Positions 8,483 to 17,946 of a stretch of DNA of 37,163 nucleotides are shown in pieces (the stretch's first letter is position 1; every line of letters starts with the position of its first letter). The DNA is taken from the NCBI RefSeq assembly GCF_030548205.1, contig NZ_JAUORV010000026.1, positions 1-37,163 of the forward strand, read 5' to 3'. Source of the stretch: Aliiglaciecola sp. 3_MG-2023 (GTDB taxonomy: Bacteria; Pseudomonadota; Gammaproteobacteria; Enterobacterales; Alteromonadaceae). Under the pieces are notes generated by a model. The model saw only the letters and a program-made list of their open reading frames with translations, ran no database searches and had not been told where the DNA came from. The translations under genes were made by a program, and so were the position numbers.

Positions 8483-9637
8483 ATGTTAGACAGGTTTTTG
8501 AAGAAAGAATCCGCCGGCGGTATTTTGTTAATGTGTGCAGCAGTGCTTGCATTGATTGTGGCCAATTCTCCTTTGTCTTTGGTATACGATTTACTCATCG
8601 ATATGCCAGTCGTAATTCAAGTTGGCGCGCTGGAAATCAATAAACCCCTACTTTTATGGATTAATGATGGATTAATGGCCGTTTTCTTTTTCATGGTTGG
8701 CCTTGAACTTAAGCGGGAAATAATGGAAGGAGGTTTATCCAACCCAGCGAACATTGTACTACCTGCAAGTGGTGCAATTGGCGGCATGATTGTACCAGCA
8801 GGTATATACGCATTTTTTACGTGGGGAAATCCAATCGCTCTGGCGGGCTGGGCAATTCCTGCCGCAACCGATATCGCATTCGCCATGGGTATTTTGGCCT
8901 TACTTGGCAGCAAAGTCCCTGTAAGTCTTAAAGTATTTTTGGTGACCTTAGCCATCATCGATGATATCGGCGCAATTTTAATTATTGCCTTATTTTACAG
9001 TGATAACATTTCTACTTGGCCACTCATTGTAGCGGCGTTTTGCTTAATGCTGTTAACCAGTATGAACCGGAAAAATGTCCAGCAAATCCCTTCTTATATT
9101 TTAGTTGGAGTGGTGTTATGGGTTGCCATGCTCAAATCTGGTGTACACGCCACATTAGCCGGCGTGTTACTCGCCTTTTTCATTCCTATGCGAGATAACA
9201 ACGACCCCAGTATTTCCCCGGTCAAATCCTTGGAGCATAGCCTACTTCCAGCAGTGAACTTTGTAATATTGCCAGTCTTTGCTTTTGCCAACTCCGGGAT
9301 TAATCTCGGCAGTATTAACGCCGACTCTGTATTCCACCCTGTTACCTTTGGAATATTCTTGGGCTTATTCTTAGGTAAGCAAGTAGGGGTATTTGGATTT
9401 AGTTGGTTAGTGATAAAGTTAGGCTTGGCTAAACTACCTGCAGATCAAAACTTCAGCCAATTGTACGGGTGTGCAATTTTATGTGGGGTGGGTTTCACCA
9501 TGAGTCTATTTATCGGTTCATTAGCTTTTGCCCAAACCGGTAACAATGCATTTTTTGATGAGCGATTGGGCATTCTTCTGGGCTCAATAGTGTCGGCTGT
9601 CACTGGCTATTTGGTACTAAAAAAAGCAATTAAATAA
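8483..9637 (+). CDS. nhaA: Na+/H+ antiporter NhaA
   Basis: 384 aa, usual length, with an AAGGAG ribosome-binding site. It is a polytopic inner-membrane protein with about 12 hydrophobic segments that expels Na+ in exchange for protons. Key residues can be placed: ATDIAFAMG with Asp130, and the [12 protein letters not shown] transport site with Asp160-Asp161. These are the equivalents of Asp133, Asp163 and Asp164 of the Escherichia coli protein. [10 protein letters not shown] and the late [11 protein letters not shown] helix are also family signatures. It is a single-gene unit with a bidirectional terminator behind it. It fits a marine, sodium-rich habitat. Confidence 0.97.
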   Translation: MLDRFLKKESAGGILLMCAAVLALIVANSPLSLVYDLLIDMPVVIQVGALEINKPLLLWINDGLMAVFFFMVGLELKREIMEGGLSNPANIVLPASGAIGGMIVPAGIYAFFTWGNPIALAGWAIPAATDIAFAMGILALLGSKVPVSLKVFLVTLAIIDDIGAILIIALFYSDNISTWPLIVAAFCLMLLTSMNRKNVQQIPSYILVGVVLWVAMLKSGVHATLAGVLLAFFIPMRDNNDPSISPVKSLEHSLLPAVNFVILPVFAFANSGINLGSINADSVFHPVTFGIFLGLFLGKQVGVFGFSWLVIKLGLAKLPADQNFSQLYGCAILCGVGFTMSLFIGSLAFAQTGNNAFFDERLGILLGSIVSAVTGYLVLKKAIK

Positions 9638-9662
9638 GCTGTATTAGCGAACAAATGAATAA

Positions 9663-9690
9663 AAAACGGCATCTAAAAAGATGCCGTTTT
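9663..9690. terminator. Bidirectional terminator between nhaA and the M20 gene
   Basis: Perfect 12-bp stem AAAACGGCATCT (9663-9674) with 9679-9690 and an AAAA loop. A/T tracts on both sides serve the two convergent genes. Confidence 0.95.
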
Positions 9691-9715
9691 CTTTAGTTAT
9701 CATTAGAAATGACGA

Positions 9716-10996
9716 TTAATGCTGATTCATATAGTCGATTGTCATATTCGTTAATAATCGCACACCTAATTTCATACCATCGTCATCCACATAAAAGTCA
9801 GGCGTATGGTGAGCAGGTGCATCTTTAGGATCAACATCTAAGGGTTTGCCGCCAACCCATAAATAGATCCCTGGCACTTGTTCTTGGAAAAACGAAAAAT
9901 CTTCTGCACCCGTTACTGGCTTGCTATAAATGACGTTATCTTCCCCTGCCGTTTTGTTAAGGGTCGGCAACATTGTTGCGGTTAAGTCATGATCATTAAA
10001 AGTAACTGGATAAGAACCGCCAAATGGCAGAGTCAGCTCAGCTTCTGCGCGCATACTGTCGGCAACGCCTTTTACTTTTCTTGGCATAGCTTCATAAATA
10101 TGATCTCGAGCTGTATTATTTAAGGTGCGAATAGTTCCTACCAATTCCACTTTATCAGGGATAATATTAGAGCGAACTCCACCATTAATTGCCCCAAAGG
10201 TTACTACCGCAGCATCGTCAAGAAGCTGCACTTCACGACTGACAATAGTTTGGATATTCATGATCATTTGAGCAGCAGTCACAATAGGATCAACACTCAA
10301 CCAAGGGTAGGCACCATGAGCTTGTTTGCCCTTAATTACAATTTTAAAAGGATCTACGGCTGCCATTACGCCACCTTCGCGATATAAAACCGTGTTCACA
10401 TCAGCAGAAGAACTGATATGTAAGCCAAAAATCGCGTCAACATCCGGATTCTTGAGCACTCCCTCTTTCACCATTAATTCAGCCCCACCTTCTTCTCCTA
10501 TAGGGGCCCCCTCTTCCGCTGGTTGAAAAATGAATTTCACTTTTCCACGAAGCTGGTCTTTCATTTCCACTAATATTTCAGCAGCTCCCATTAACATAGC
10601 GATATGGGTATCATGACCACATGCATGCATAACAGGTACTTCTTTGCCGTTGTATTCCCCTTTTGCTTGGGATTTCCAAGGCAAATCATTATTTTCTAAC
10701 ACTGGCAAACCATCTATATCGGCACGCAAACCAACAACAGGGCCAGGCTTACCACTATCTAAAATGGCAACAACACCTGTAATTGCCACACCGGTTTGTA
10801 CTTCTAGTCCCAATGACCTTAAGTGTTTGGCAATATACGCTGCGGTTTCAAATTCACGATTGGATAGCTCTGGATGTTCGTGTAGGTGATGACGCCACTG
10901 AATAACTTTAGCTTCAATTTTATCTGCCATTAGATCAACCGTGTTAGCAAAACACAACGTAGGCAATAGTGACAATGTGAGGAGGAGCTTCTTCAT
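9716..10996 (-). CDS. Exported M20-family amidohydrolase (N-acyl amino acid / hippurate hydrolase type)
   Basis: 426 aa. Residues 1-17 are a signal peptide ending at CFA, so it acts in the periplasm or outside. The M20D subfamily removes acyl groups from amino acids. Metal-site motifs are present: HACGHDTH (Cys126, His128), PAEEG (Glu161-Glu162), LHISS, and TGAEDFSFF near the C-terminus. The dimerisation domain lies about residues 210-320. The ribosome-binding site is AAGGGA. It is monocistronic between two terminators. The exact substrate (N-acetyl amino acids, hippurate, indole-acetyl amino acids) cannot be told from sequence. Confidence 0.9.
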   Translation of the reverse strand: MKKLLLTLSLLPTLCFANTVDLMADKIEAKVIQWRHHLHEHPELSNREFETAAYIAKHLRSLGLEVQTGVAITGVVAILDSGKPGPVVGLRADIDGLPVLENNDLPWKSQAKGEYNGKEVPVMHACGHDTHIAMLMGAAEILVEMKDQLRGKVKFIFQPAEEGAPIGEEGGAELMVKEGVLKNPDVDAIFGLHISSSADVNTVLYREGGVMAAVDPFKIVIKGKQAHGAYPWLSVDPIVTAAQMIMNIQTIVSREVQLLDDAAVVTFGAINGGVRSNIIPDKVELVGTIRTLNNTARDHIYEAMPRKVKGVADSMRAEAELTLPFGGSYPVTFNDHDLTATMLPTLNKTAGEDNVIYSKPVTGAEDFSFFQEQVPGIYLWVGGKPLDVDPKDAPAHHTPDFYVDDDGMKLGVRLLTNMTIDYMNQH

Positions 10997-11064
10997 ATTT
11001 CCCTTCTTGTTAGTTATTTTTATGAGCGTACGAACGTTTTATATCACATTTTAGGGTACAAACA

Positions 11065-11100
11065 AAAAATCCACTGACGCGCAAACGACAGTGGATTTTT
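11065..11100. terminator. Terminator downstream of rho
   Basis: A 12-bp stem AAAAATCCACTG (11065-11076) with 11089-11100 and a 12-nt loop. The T-tract for the minus-strand rho transcript is part of the stem. Confidence 0.9.
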
Positions 11101-11123
11101 AGGTGTTAAAAAACTGTGAAGGG

Positions 11124-12389
11124 TTAACTTTTTTGACGTTTCATCGCATCAAAAAATTCTTCATTGGTTTTCGTCATGGCTAATCTACCAATCAAAAATT
11201 CTATTGCATCAATCTCAGACATTTCATGGACAATTTTACGCAATATCCACATTTTCTGTAGCTCTTCTTTAGTGGTAAGCAATTCTTCACGGCGGGTACC
11301 AGAGCGATTAAAATCGATTGCTGGGAAGACGCGTTTTTCTGCAATTTTACGATTAAGGTGCAGTTCCATATTACCTGTACCTTTAAATTCTTCGTAAATT
11401 ACTTCATCCATCTTAGAGCCTGTGTCGATTAGTGCTGTTGCAATAATGGTTAAGCTTCCGCCTTCTTCCACGTTACGTGCAGCCCCAAAGAAACGCTTAG
11501 GTTTGTGCAGAGCGTTAGCATCAACACCACCGGTGAGTACTTTACCTGATGAAGGAATAACAGTGTTATAAGCTCGAGCTAAACGAGTAATAGAATCGAG
11601 TAGTATTACTACGTCTTTTTTATGTTCAACTAATCGCTTAGCTTTCTCAATCACCATTTCAGCAACCTGGACGTGGCGACTGGCAGGTTCATCAAAGGTA
11701 GAAGCAACCACTTCACCTTGAACCAAGCGCTGCATTTCAGTTACTTCTTCTGGACGCTCATCAATTAGCAATACCATCAACTCACTTTCAGGGTGATTGG
11801 CTGCAATTGACTGTGCAATATTTTGTAGTAATAAGGTTTTACCCGCCTTAGGAGGGGCAACAATCAAACCACGCTGACCGGCACCAATGGGTGAAGCCAA
11901 GTCTAAAATTCTTGCTGTCAAATCTTCAGTACTGCCATTACCACGTTGTAACGTAAAACGACGGTTTGCATGTAAAGGAGTTAAGTTTTCAAAAAGGATT
12001 TTATTACGGGAATTTTCTGGTTTATCGAAGTTGACTTGATTGATTTTCAGTAGTGCAAAATATCTTTCGCTGTCTTTTGGTGGACGTATTTTCCCAGCGA
12101 TAGTGTCTCCGGTTCGTAAATTAAATCTACGAATTTGACTGGGAGATACATAGATATCATCCGGACCAGCCAAATATGAAGAATCGGATGAACGTAAAAA
12201 TCCAAAACCATCTTGGAGTATCTCGAGTACGCCGTCCCCGAAAATGTCTTCGCCGCTTTTCGCGTGCGCTTTTAGTATGGCAAAAATAATATCTTGTTTA
12301 CGAGCCCGAGCCATATTATCTAGGCCCATTTTTTCGGCTAATGCTACAAGTTCGCTGATCGGTTTATTCTTTAATTCTGTTAAATTCAT
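11124..12389 (-). CDS. rho: Transcription termination factor Rho
   Basis: 421 aa, standard length with no insertion. The hexameric RNA-dependent ATPase ends transcription at unstructured C-rich sites. The N-terminal helical region [15 protein letters not shown] is followed by the cold-shock-like RNA-binding fold (GFGFLRS, residues about 61-67). The ATPase has Walker A APPKAGKT (178-185), Walker [14 protein letters not shown], the Q-loop and the R-loop [20 protein letters not shown]. The upstream 20 bases lack a Shine-Dalgarno. The 268-base leader contains the trxA terminator; rho genes commonly regulate themselves by attenuation in such leaders. It lies behind trxA as in enterics. Confidence 0.98.
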   Translation of the reverse strand: MNLTELKNKPISELVALAEKMGLDNMARARKQDIIFAILKAHAKSGEDIFGDGVLEILQDGFGFLRSSDSSYLAGPDDIYVSPSQIRRFNLRTGDTIAGKIRPPKDSERYFALLKINQVNFDKPENSRNKILFENLTPLHANRRFTLQRGNGSTEDLTARILDLASPIGAGQRGLIVAPPKAGKTLLLQNIAQSIAANHPESELMVLLIDERPEEVTEMQRLVQGEVVASTFDEPASRHVQVAEMVIEKAKRLVEHKKDVVILLDSITRLARAYNTVIPSSGKVLTGGVDANALHKPKRFFGAARNVEEGGSLTIIATALIDTGSKMDEVIYEEFKGTGNMELHLNRKIAEKRVFPAIDFNRSGTRREELLTTKEELQKMWILRKIVHEMSEIDAIEFLIGRLAMTKTNEEFFDAMKRQKS

Positions 12390-12600
12390 ATTGGTGGGTC
12401 TTTATGATTTGAAATGCGCTACAAGGCACCCTGTTTTTTGTCTCAGGTTTTTTGGCTAATTAAATTCGTTTTACTCTATGGATTGAGTGCGAAATCTGGT
12501 GAGTTCAAGATATGAACAATCGAAAGTTAGCACCAATTAGTTGTTCCGTCCAGCGAAAAACGATGATTAATGCAAAGAATGTTTAATTTTCGTTAAAAAC

Positions 12601-12645
12601 ACAAAAAATACGCAGAAAAACCAATTATGAGTTAGTGTTTCTGCG
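12601..12645 (-). terminator. Terminator or attenuator between trxA and rho
   Basis: Minus strand: an 8-bp stem CGCAGAAA / TTTCTGCG (12638-12645 with 12611-12618) with a 19-nt loop, followed by TATTTTTTG. It would end the trxA transcript or limit read-through into rho. Confidence 0.75.
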
Positions 12646-12657
12646 CATTAATTGAAA

Positions 12658-12984
12658 TTAGATGTTATCGTTCAAAAACTCAGCTAACTGGGTTTTTGAT
12701 AAGGCTCCAACCTTAGTTGCTGCGACATTTCCGTCTTTAAACAACAATAAAGTAGGGATACCACGGATACCATACTTAGGTGGAGTTTCATTATTTTCAT
12801 CGACATTCAACTTGCCAACTGTTAACTTGCCGTCGAACTCGCCAGCAACTTCTTCTAGAATTGGCGCAATCATTTTACATGGGCCGCACCATTCCGCCCA
12901 GAAATCAACTAGGACAGGACCAGCAGCATTGATAACATCGGCCTCGAAACTATCGTCAGATAACTGGATAATTTTGTCGCTCAT
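12658..12984 (-). CDS. trxA: Thioredoxin 1
   Basis: 108 aa, exactly the thioredoxin length. It is a cytoplasmic disulfide reductase. The active site is WCGPCK (Cys33 and Cys36), and the cis-Pro loop [11 protein letters not shown] and KVGALSK are conserved. GGAG lies before the ATG. It is divergent from rhlB across a 99-bp spacer and upstream of rho, the same order as in Escherichia coli. Confidence 0.97.
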   Translation of the reverse strand: MSDKIIQLSDDSFEADVINAAGPVLVDFWAEWCGPCKMIAPILEEVAGEFDGKLTVGKLNVDENNETPPKYGIRGIPTLLLFKDGNVAATKVGALSKTQLAEFLNDNI

Positions 12985-13083
12985 ACTTTTCTCCGTAATT
13001 GGTCTCTCGCTGAGAAAGTTCAGCGTATAATGAGAGTTTTATAGAAACTGTTTTTTAATGCAAGCACTGATAAGCTATAAGCT

Positions 13084-14343
13084 ATGCAAACTACACATTT
13101 AACTGAAACACATTTTTCTGATCTGCCCATCCATGAGGATGTTTTAAAGGCATTAACAGAAGCAAACTTTATCCACTGCACGCCAATACAGGCGTTAAGT
13201 TTACCCCATCTTTTAGAAGGGCAAGACATTGCAGGTCAAGCTCAAACTGGAACAGGAAAAACTATTGCTTTTCTTGTTGCCACATTTCATCGATTACTGA
13301 CTCATCCTAATGAAACAGGTAAGCAACCTAAAGCTATTATAATGGCACCTACTCGAGAATTGGCAGTACAAATTTACAATGACGCCGAATTATTGAGTAA
13401 ACACACCGGATTATCGCTTGGTTTGATATATGGGGGTGAAGGTTACCAAAGTCAACGGGAATCTTTGCAATCAGGTGTCGATATTATTATTGGCACTACC
13501 GGCCGTATTATCGATTACTATAAACAAAATATATTTTCATTGGAAAATATTCAAGTTGCAGTGCTTGATGAAGCCGATCGCATGTTCGATTTAGGTTTTA
13601 TCAAAGATATTCGATATATGTTCAGACGCATGCCCGAACCGACAAAACGTTTAAGCATGTTATTTTCTGCTACCTTGTCTTATCGTGTGCAGGAATTAGC
13701 CTACGAACACATGAATAACCCAACCCATGTCAAAGTTGAACACGACAAACAAACGGCGAGTCGAATTCAAGAAGAGTTATTCTATCCTTCCGATGAAGAC
13801 AAAATGTTGCTGCTTTTAACCTTGTTGGAAGACGAATGGCCCGAAAAAGCGATTGTTTTTGCGAATACTAAACATACTTGCGAAAAACTCAGTGACTGGT
13901 TAGAAGCCGATGGCCACCGTGTGGGATTATTAAGTGGTGATGTTCCGCAACGTAAGCGTTTAAAAATTCTAGACGATTTTAGTAAAGACAAACTCGATAT
14001 TTTGGTTGCAACCGATGTCGCAGCGCGTGGTTTGCATATTGAAAAAGTCACCCATGTCTTCAATTATGACCTACCCGATGACGCCGAAGATTATGTGCAT
14101 AGAATTGGGCGAACAGGTCGTGCAGGAAAAAGTGGACACGCAATTAGCTTCGCTTGTGAAAAATATGCGTTGAATTTACCCGCAATTGAAAGCTATATTA
14201 GCCGTCCTATTCCTGTGAGCAATTATGATCAGGAATCGTTACTTGATGATATAACACCGCCTAAACCGCAATACAAAAAGCGACAGCAAAGTGGTAAAAG
14301 TTATCAGAAGCGTCCAAATAACCGTAACCAGAAAAGGCGTTAA
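13084..14343 (+). CDS. rhlB: ATP-dependent RNA helicase RhlB
   Basis: 419 aa. It is the DEAD-box helicase that unwinds RNA for the degradosome. Ordered motifs: Q-motif TPIQ (33-36), motif I AQTGTGKT (53-60), Ia APTREL, Ib TTGR, DEAD (162-165), SAT (195-197), [16 protein letters not shown] and [10 protein letters not shown] (339-346). The C-terminal tail from about 385 is rich in Lys, Arg and Gln, as expected for the RNA-binding extension of RhlB. There is no good Shine-Dalgarno; a TATAAT at 13026-13031 lies upstream with a weak -35. It overlaps gppA by one base (TAATG), suggesting translational coupling. Neighbours trxA and rho support RhlB over other DEAD proteins. Confidence 0.95.
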   Translation: MQTTHLTETHFSDLPIHEDVLKALTEANFIHCTPIQALSLPHLLEGQDIAGQAQTGTGKTIAFLVATFHRLLTHPNETGKQPKAIIMAPTRELAVQIYNDAELLSKHTGLSLGLIYGGEGYQSQRESLQSGVDIIIGTTGRIIDYYKQNIFSLENIQVAVLDEADRMFDLGFIKDIRYMFRRMPEPTKRLSMLFSATLSYRVQELAYEHMNNPTHVKVEHDKQTASRIQEELFYPSDEDKMLLLLTLLEDEWPEKAIVFANTKHTCEKLSDWLEADGHRVGLLSGDVPQRKRLKILDDFSKDKLDILVATDVAARGLHIEKVTHVFNYDLPDDAEDYVHRIGRTGRAGKSGHAISFACEKYALNLPAIESYISRPIPVSNYDQESLLDDITPPKPQYKKRQQSGKSYQKRPNNRNQKRR

Positions 14344-15854
14344 TGGAAAATCAGCCAATTACATCGGCGACCAATGAAGACCAACTCTATGCAGCGGTTG
14401 ATCTTGGTTCCAATAGTTTTCATTTAGTCATTGTAAGAGTTGTTTCTGGCTCTGTACAAATTATTGGTAAAGTGAAACAAAAAGTTAAATTGGCCGCTGG
14501 CCTGAATGATAGCATGATGCTTGATCAGATCAGTATGGAAAGAGGCTGGCATTGCTTAGAAACCTTTGCCGAGCGCCTACAAGATATCCCCTTATCAAAT
14601 ATTAAAGTCGTTGGCACTGCTACCTTACGTTTAGCTAAAAATGCCAATATTTTTATTGAAAAAGCCCAACAAATCCTAAATCAAAAGCTAGAAGTGATCA
14701 GTGGCGAAGAAGAAGCCAGACAAATCTATTTAGGAGTCGCCTATACCTCTGCAAACCAAGGTAATACTTTGGTCATCGATATTGGTGGCGCAAGCACAGA
14801 AGTGATTATTGGCAATGACATGCAACCCATTAATCTTGTAAGTTTAAACATGGGCTGTGTTACTTTTAAAGAGCGATATTTTGTTGATGGGGTTATTTCT
14901 GAACAAAATATGCAAAATGCCATAGCAGCAGCAAAACAAAAGTTATTACCAATTATAGATGACTTTATTTGTTTTGATTGGCAACAGTGTCTTGGTGCAT
15001 CTGGCACCCCTCAAGCAGTGGTTGAAATTCTAGTTGAACAAGGTATCAGTGACGCCATTCGTTTAGATTATTTACATAATTTAATGCAGCAATGTATCGA
15101 TTGTGGCAACTTAGAAAGTTTGGATATTGAAGGTCTTACAGAGTCAAGAAGAGCTATATTCCCCAGCGGTCTATGTATTTTAGTCGCCTTGTTTGAGCAG
15201 CTTAAAATTCAAGAAATGCAGATCTCAGGCGGTGCCTTACGAGAAGGTCTAATTTATGGCATGCTCGAGAACTGTGAAAAGAACGATCGCCGAACTCATT
15301 CTATTAGTGAAGCCATTCGAACTTACCATATAGACCAACAACAAGCTCAGAGAGTTTGCGATGTAGCCGTGAGCTTTTACAAACAACTTTGTGCACAATC
15401 TAATATTTGTAATTTTGATGCGTTGGCTGTTATCGAAGCCGCATCTTTACTGCACGAAATAGGTTTGCATATTGAGTATAAACAGTACCATTTGCATGGC
15501 GCTTACATTCTTAGTCATATTAACCTTAACGGCTACTCACAAATGCAGCGTAAAAGTATTCGCGATTTAGTGCTTTGCCACCGAGCTGAGTTAGATTTAA
15601 CTAAATTTTCTCAATACCACCCCGATATGCAGCCGTTGTTATTTGGATTAGTTCGCATCTTAAGATTGTCGTGTTTGCTCTCAATTCGCAGAAAAGATAA
15701 TATTTTGCCGGAAATTGAATTACATGTAGATGAACAACACTGGCAACTAACCTTTCCCGAAGGTTGGCTAAGGGCTCACCCACTTATTGACGTGGAGTTA
15801 GCTAACGAAAAGTGGCTACAACACAAAGCCGGCTTGCCACTTTCCTTTCAGTAA
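14343..15854 (+). CDS. gppA: Exopolyphosphatase / guanosine pentaphosphate phosphohydrolase
   Basis: 503 aa, usual for the Ppx/GppA family. It hydrolyses pppGpp to ppGpp and/or polyphosphate. The actin-like fold shows DLGSNSFHLVIVRV (phosphate 1 motif), GEEEARQIYLGV, the phosphate 2 motif VIDIGGASTEVIIG, and ISGGALREGLIYGML. A C-terminal HD-like helical region follows (LHEIGLHI). The link to rhlB by a one-base overlap is the enteric rhlB-gppA arrangement, which favours GppA over Ppx. The biochemical preference cannot be proved from sequence. Confidence 0.92.
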   Translation: MENQPITSATNEDQLYAAVDLGSNSFHLVIVRVVSGSVQIIGKVKQKVKLAAGLNDSMMLDQISMERGWHCLETFAERLQDIPLSNIKVVGTATLRLAKNANIFIEKAQQILNQKLEVISGEEEARQIYLGVAYTSANQGNTLVIDIGGASTEVIIGNDMQPINLVSLNMGCVTFKERYFVDGVISEQNMQNAIAAAKQKLLPIIDDFICFDWQQCLGASGTPQAVVEILVEQGISDAIRLDYLHNLMQQCIDCGNLESLDIEGLTESRRAIFPSGLCILVALFEQLKIQEMQISGGALREGLIYGMLENCEKNDRRTHSISEAIRTYHIDQQQAQRVCDVAVSFYKQLCAQSNICNFDALAVIEAASLLHEIGLHIEYKQYHLHGAYILSHINLNGYSQMQRKSIRDLVLCHRAELDLTKFSQYHPDMQPLLFGLVRILRLSCLLSIRRKDNILPEIELHVDEQHWQLTFPEGWLRAHPLIDVELANEKWLQHKAGLPLSFQ

Positions 15855-15871
15855 TTTCCTTAGTGATAACC

Positions 15872-16717
15872 TCAGTATAATAAACTATACATGGTGCGGC
15901 GAGACTTAGATTTAAGCGGATCACCATCTGGCATCGCATTTATCATATCTAAGGTATATTTTCGTGCATCCCCGAAACTCAAGTCCTTTTTAAGCACTGC
16001 AAAAAGTAATTCTAATGCTTCTTCTGGTTGGTTGGCCTGATGCAATTGCACAGCTAATTCAACCTTAATCTCCAAATTGTCAGGATCTTGATCTAACTTA
16101 GCTTGAAGCTGTTTGATTTCTGGCGATTCTGAGGCTTTTTCAACCAACTCTACTTTCCCCACAATACTGTGGTAATAGCCGTTTTGATCAACAAGTAGAA
16201 TATTATCGAGCAGTAGTTGGGCTTGCTTAGTATTGCCTAACTCCACATAGCAGTCAGCTAACACCAAGGCTATGTCAGCTCTTTGGGGGTCGAGATCATG
16301 GGCTTGTTTAGCGATTGTAAATGCCTGTTGATAATCCCCCTGATTAACCAGTGCAACTGCCTTCTCGTAGAACCCATCAACTGCATTTGGTAAGTGCTTT
16401 TCCAATAGCTCTTGAATTTGTTCTTCCATCATTGGACCAGCAAACCCATCAACAGGCTGGCCATCTTTAACAAGAATAACAGTGGGTAAACTCTGAATGC
16501 CAAACTGTTGGGCTATTTGTTGCTCTTGTTCACAATTGACGTTTGCATATATCAAATGTTCTGCATGCTGATTGGCTAGTTTTTCTAAAATAGGCGTTAG
16601 TTGTTCACACATTTCTAAATTCGGCGCCCAGAAATTCACCAGCACATGTTTGGCTTTTGACTCTTCGATGATGACTTGCTGAAAGTTTTCTATATTCAGA
16701 TTTACAAAATTTTGCAT
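15872..16717 (-). CDS. cnoX: CnoX/YbbN-type thioredoxin-fold co-chaperone
   Basis: 281 aa. Residues about 1-110 are a thioredoxin fold and about 115-280 are TPR-like helices. The active-site loop is FWAPNLEMCEQ: the first Cys of CxxC is Leu34 and only Cys37 remains, so it cannot reduce disulfides. Escherichia coli CnoX has a similar SxxC site and acts as a holdase that hands oxidatively damaged proteins to GroEL and DnaK. The C-terminal SRRTMYSLLY is also characteristic of the family. It converges on gppA with an 18-bp gap and no visible terminator. The family assignment is firm; GroEL cooperation is inferred from the family. Confidence 0.9.
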   Translation of the reverse strand: MQNFVNLNIENFQQVIIEESKAKHVLVNFWAPNLEMCEQLTPILEKLANQHAEHLIYANVNCEQEQQIAQQFGIQSLPTVILVKDGQPVDGFAGPMMEEQIQELLEKHLPNAVDGFYEKAVALVNQGDYQQAFTIAKQAHDLDPQRADIALVLADCYVELGNTKQAQLLLDNILLVDQNGYYHSIVGKVELVEKASESPEIKQLQAKLDQDPDNLEIKVELAVQLHQANQPEEALELLFAVLKKDLSFGDARKYTLDMINAMPDGDPLKSKSRRTMYSLLY

Positions 16718-16943
16718 TTTTAGCTCTTTCTATTTTTTAGTTTCATAAACTGAAACGAACTGATTGAACACAATGGTTGTTAGGTGGGGGCAATGAATTT
16801 AAAAAGCAACCTAGTTATACAAATAGAGGTTTAATTTACGGCGGTTATTTTTGGTAGTTTCCACTACAATGTCAAATACGCGACATTTTCTACTATTTGT
16901 ATATGCTACTGTTTTTTACAATCAATGACTAAGGGCGAATATC

Positions 16944-17252
16944 ATGGCTGAAAAAGAATATAAGCGTTTTTCTCAATTTTATCCGTTTTATTTGCGCGAA
17001 CATCAAAACCCTATTTGTCGTAGACTTCATTTTGTAGGGTCATTTTTAATATTATTAACACTCACTTATATTTTTTTTACTGGACAATGGCGGTATTTCA
17101 TCATCCTTCCTTTTCTAGGTTATGGATTTGCCTGGGTCGGTCACTTTTTCTTTGAACACAATCGCCCCGCTACATTCACATACCCCTTTTACAGCTTTTT
17201 AGGAGACTGGGTAATGTTCAAAGATATGCTCACTGGAAAAATTAAATTTTGA
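16944..17252 (+). CDS. DUF962 / Mpo1-like membrane protein
   Basis: 102 aa. It begins with YKRFSQFYPFYLREHQNPICRRLHFVG, followed by hydrophobic segments about 32-47 and 50-68. GHFFFEHNRPATFTYPFYSFLGD ends the conserved part. The His residues in EHQN, LHFVG, GHFFFEHN fit the His-rich metal site of the family. The yeast member Mpo1 is a dioxygenase of 2-hydroxy fatty acids in alpha-oxidation. Whether bacterial members do this is not established. Single gene, no neighbours of related function. Confidence 0.85.
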   Translation: MAEKEYKRFSQFYPFYLREHQNPICRRLHFVGSFLILLTLTYIFFTGQWRYFIILPFLGYGFAWVGHFFFEHNRPATFTYPFYSFLGDWVMFKDMLTGKIKF

Positions 17253-17401
17253 AGTGCAGTTTAAGTAGTTAAGTAGCCTCAAAGATCCTGTATCTTATAT
17301 TTTGCCTCTCAAAAACCTCAATGCAATCTAAGGCTTCACCCTAAGCGCACTATACCATTTTAAATATCCCCCGAAAGAATGATTAAATTCTTGCAGTTTA
17401 A

Positions 17402-17546
17402 TGTCCTAAATCTACTAGTTTTTGTCCCAGACCTACAAGTTACATAACCTTTCTTATTGAAATAAAAGGTTTTTTTCTAACATGTCCCATATGTGTATTT
17501 TTTCGCCCTAAATTTACAACGCATTTATTCATTTCTTTTTTATTCT
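17402..17546 (+). promoter_or_regulatory. Two pairs of 21-bp-spaced direct repeats and activator-type promoter
   Basis: Four 19-bp repeats lie on the plus strand: TGTCCTAAATCTACTAGTT (17402), TGTCCCAGACCTACAAGTT (17423), TGTCCCATATGTGTATTTT (17483) and CGCCCTAAATTTACAACGC (17504). The spacing is exactly 21 bp within each pair and 60 bp between the inner members. The first two agree at 15 of 19 positions. The last repeat covers the place of a -35; no -35 is visible, and TATTCT (17541-17546) could be the -10. Same-face spacing of two helical turns is typical of direct-repeat binding by AraC-type or response-regulator dimers. A fifth good copy lies at 4766. In the rest of 17253-17400 I see nothing. 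Confidence 0.6.
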
Positions 17547-17552
17547 TAAGTC

Positions 17553-17781
17553 GTCATTACGGAAAATGACATTGGCTCAAACGGAATGGGTCAACTAAGG
17601 ACTAACGAAGGAACGTTAACGCAAGGAACGCCAAGTGCTAAATCGGATTGTAGCCAGGAAGGCTCACAGTCAGGATAGCAAGGAGGCATCAAGGAAGAAG
17701 GTTGAGAAACCCTAAGTGGTAAGGAAGCCAACGCAAGAAAGCACTATGTAGACAACTAAACAAAGCCTAGGACTTTGTTTT
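17553..17781 (+). ncRNA. GGA-rich structured RNA, candidate CsrA/RsmA-binding leader or small RNA
   Basis: GGA occurs about a dozen times in 230 nt, often as ANGGA, the CsrA-binding core. Several copies sit in hairpin loops: GTCATT-ACGGAA-AATGAC (17553-17570), TAACG-AAGGAA-CGTTA (17603-17618), AGCC-AGGAA-GGCT (17652-17664) and AAACAAAG-CCTAGGA-CTTTGTTT (17758-17780). The last is followed by T and could act as a terminator. This is the pattern of CsrB/RsmY-type decoy RNAs. The first hairpin begins seven bases after the putative -10. No open reading frame of note crosses it. It could be a free small RNA or the 5' leader of the exporter operon, whose first gene starts 166 nt later. Further GGA motifs occur at 17839-17939. 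Confidence 0.5.
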
Positions 17782-17946
17782 GTCCGAGATGATAACTATC
17801 ACGCTTCAGGCATCGTCAGCATGTATTTTTTGCAAACAGGAGCAGTAAATCCAGGGACGGATATTTCTTACACGACTAGGAATGACAAACCAAAAGAGTG
17901 TTCAAACTAGCTAGATAAAAAGCGTCACACAAGAAAGGGAAAGAGT

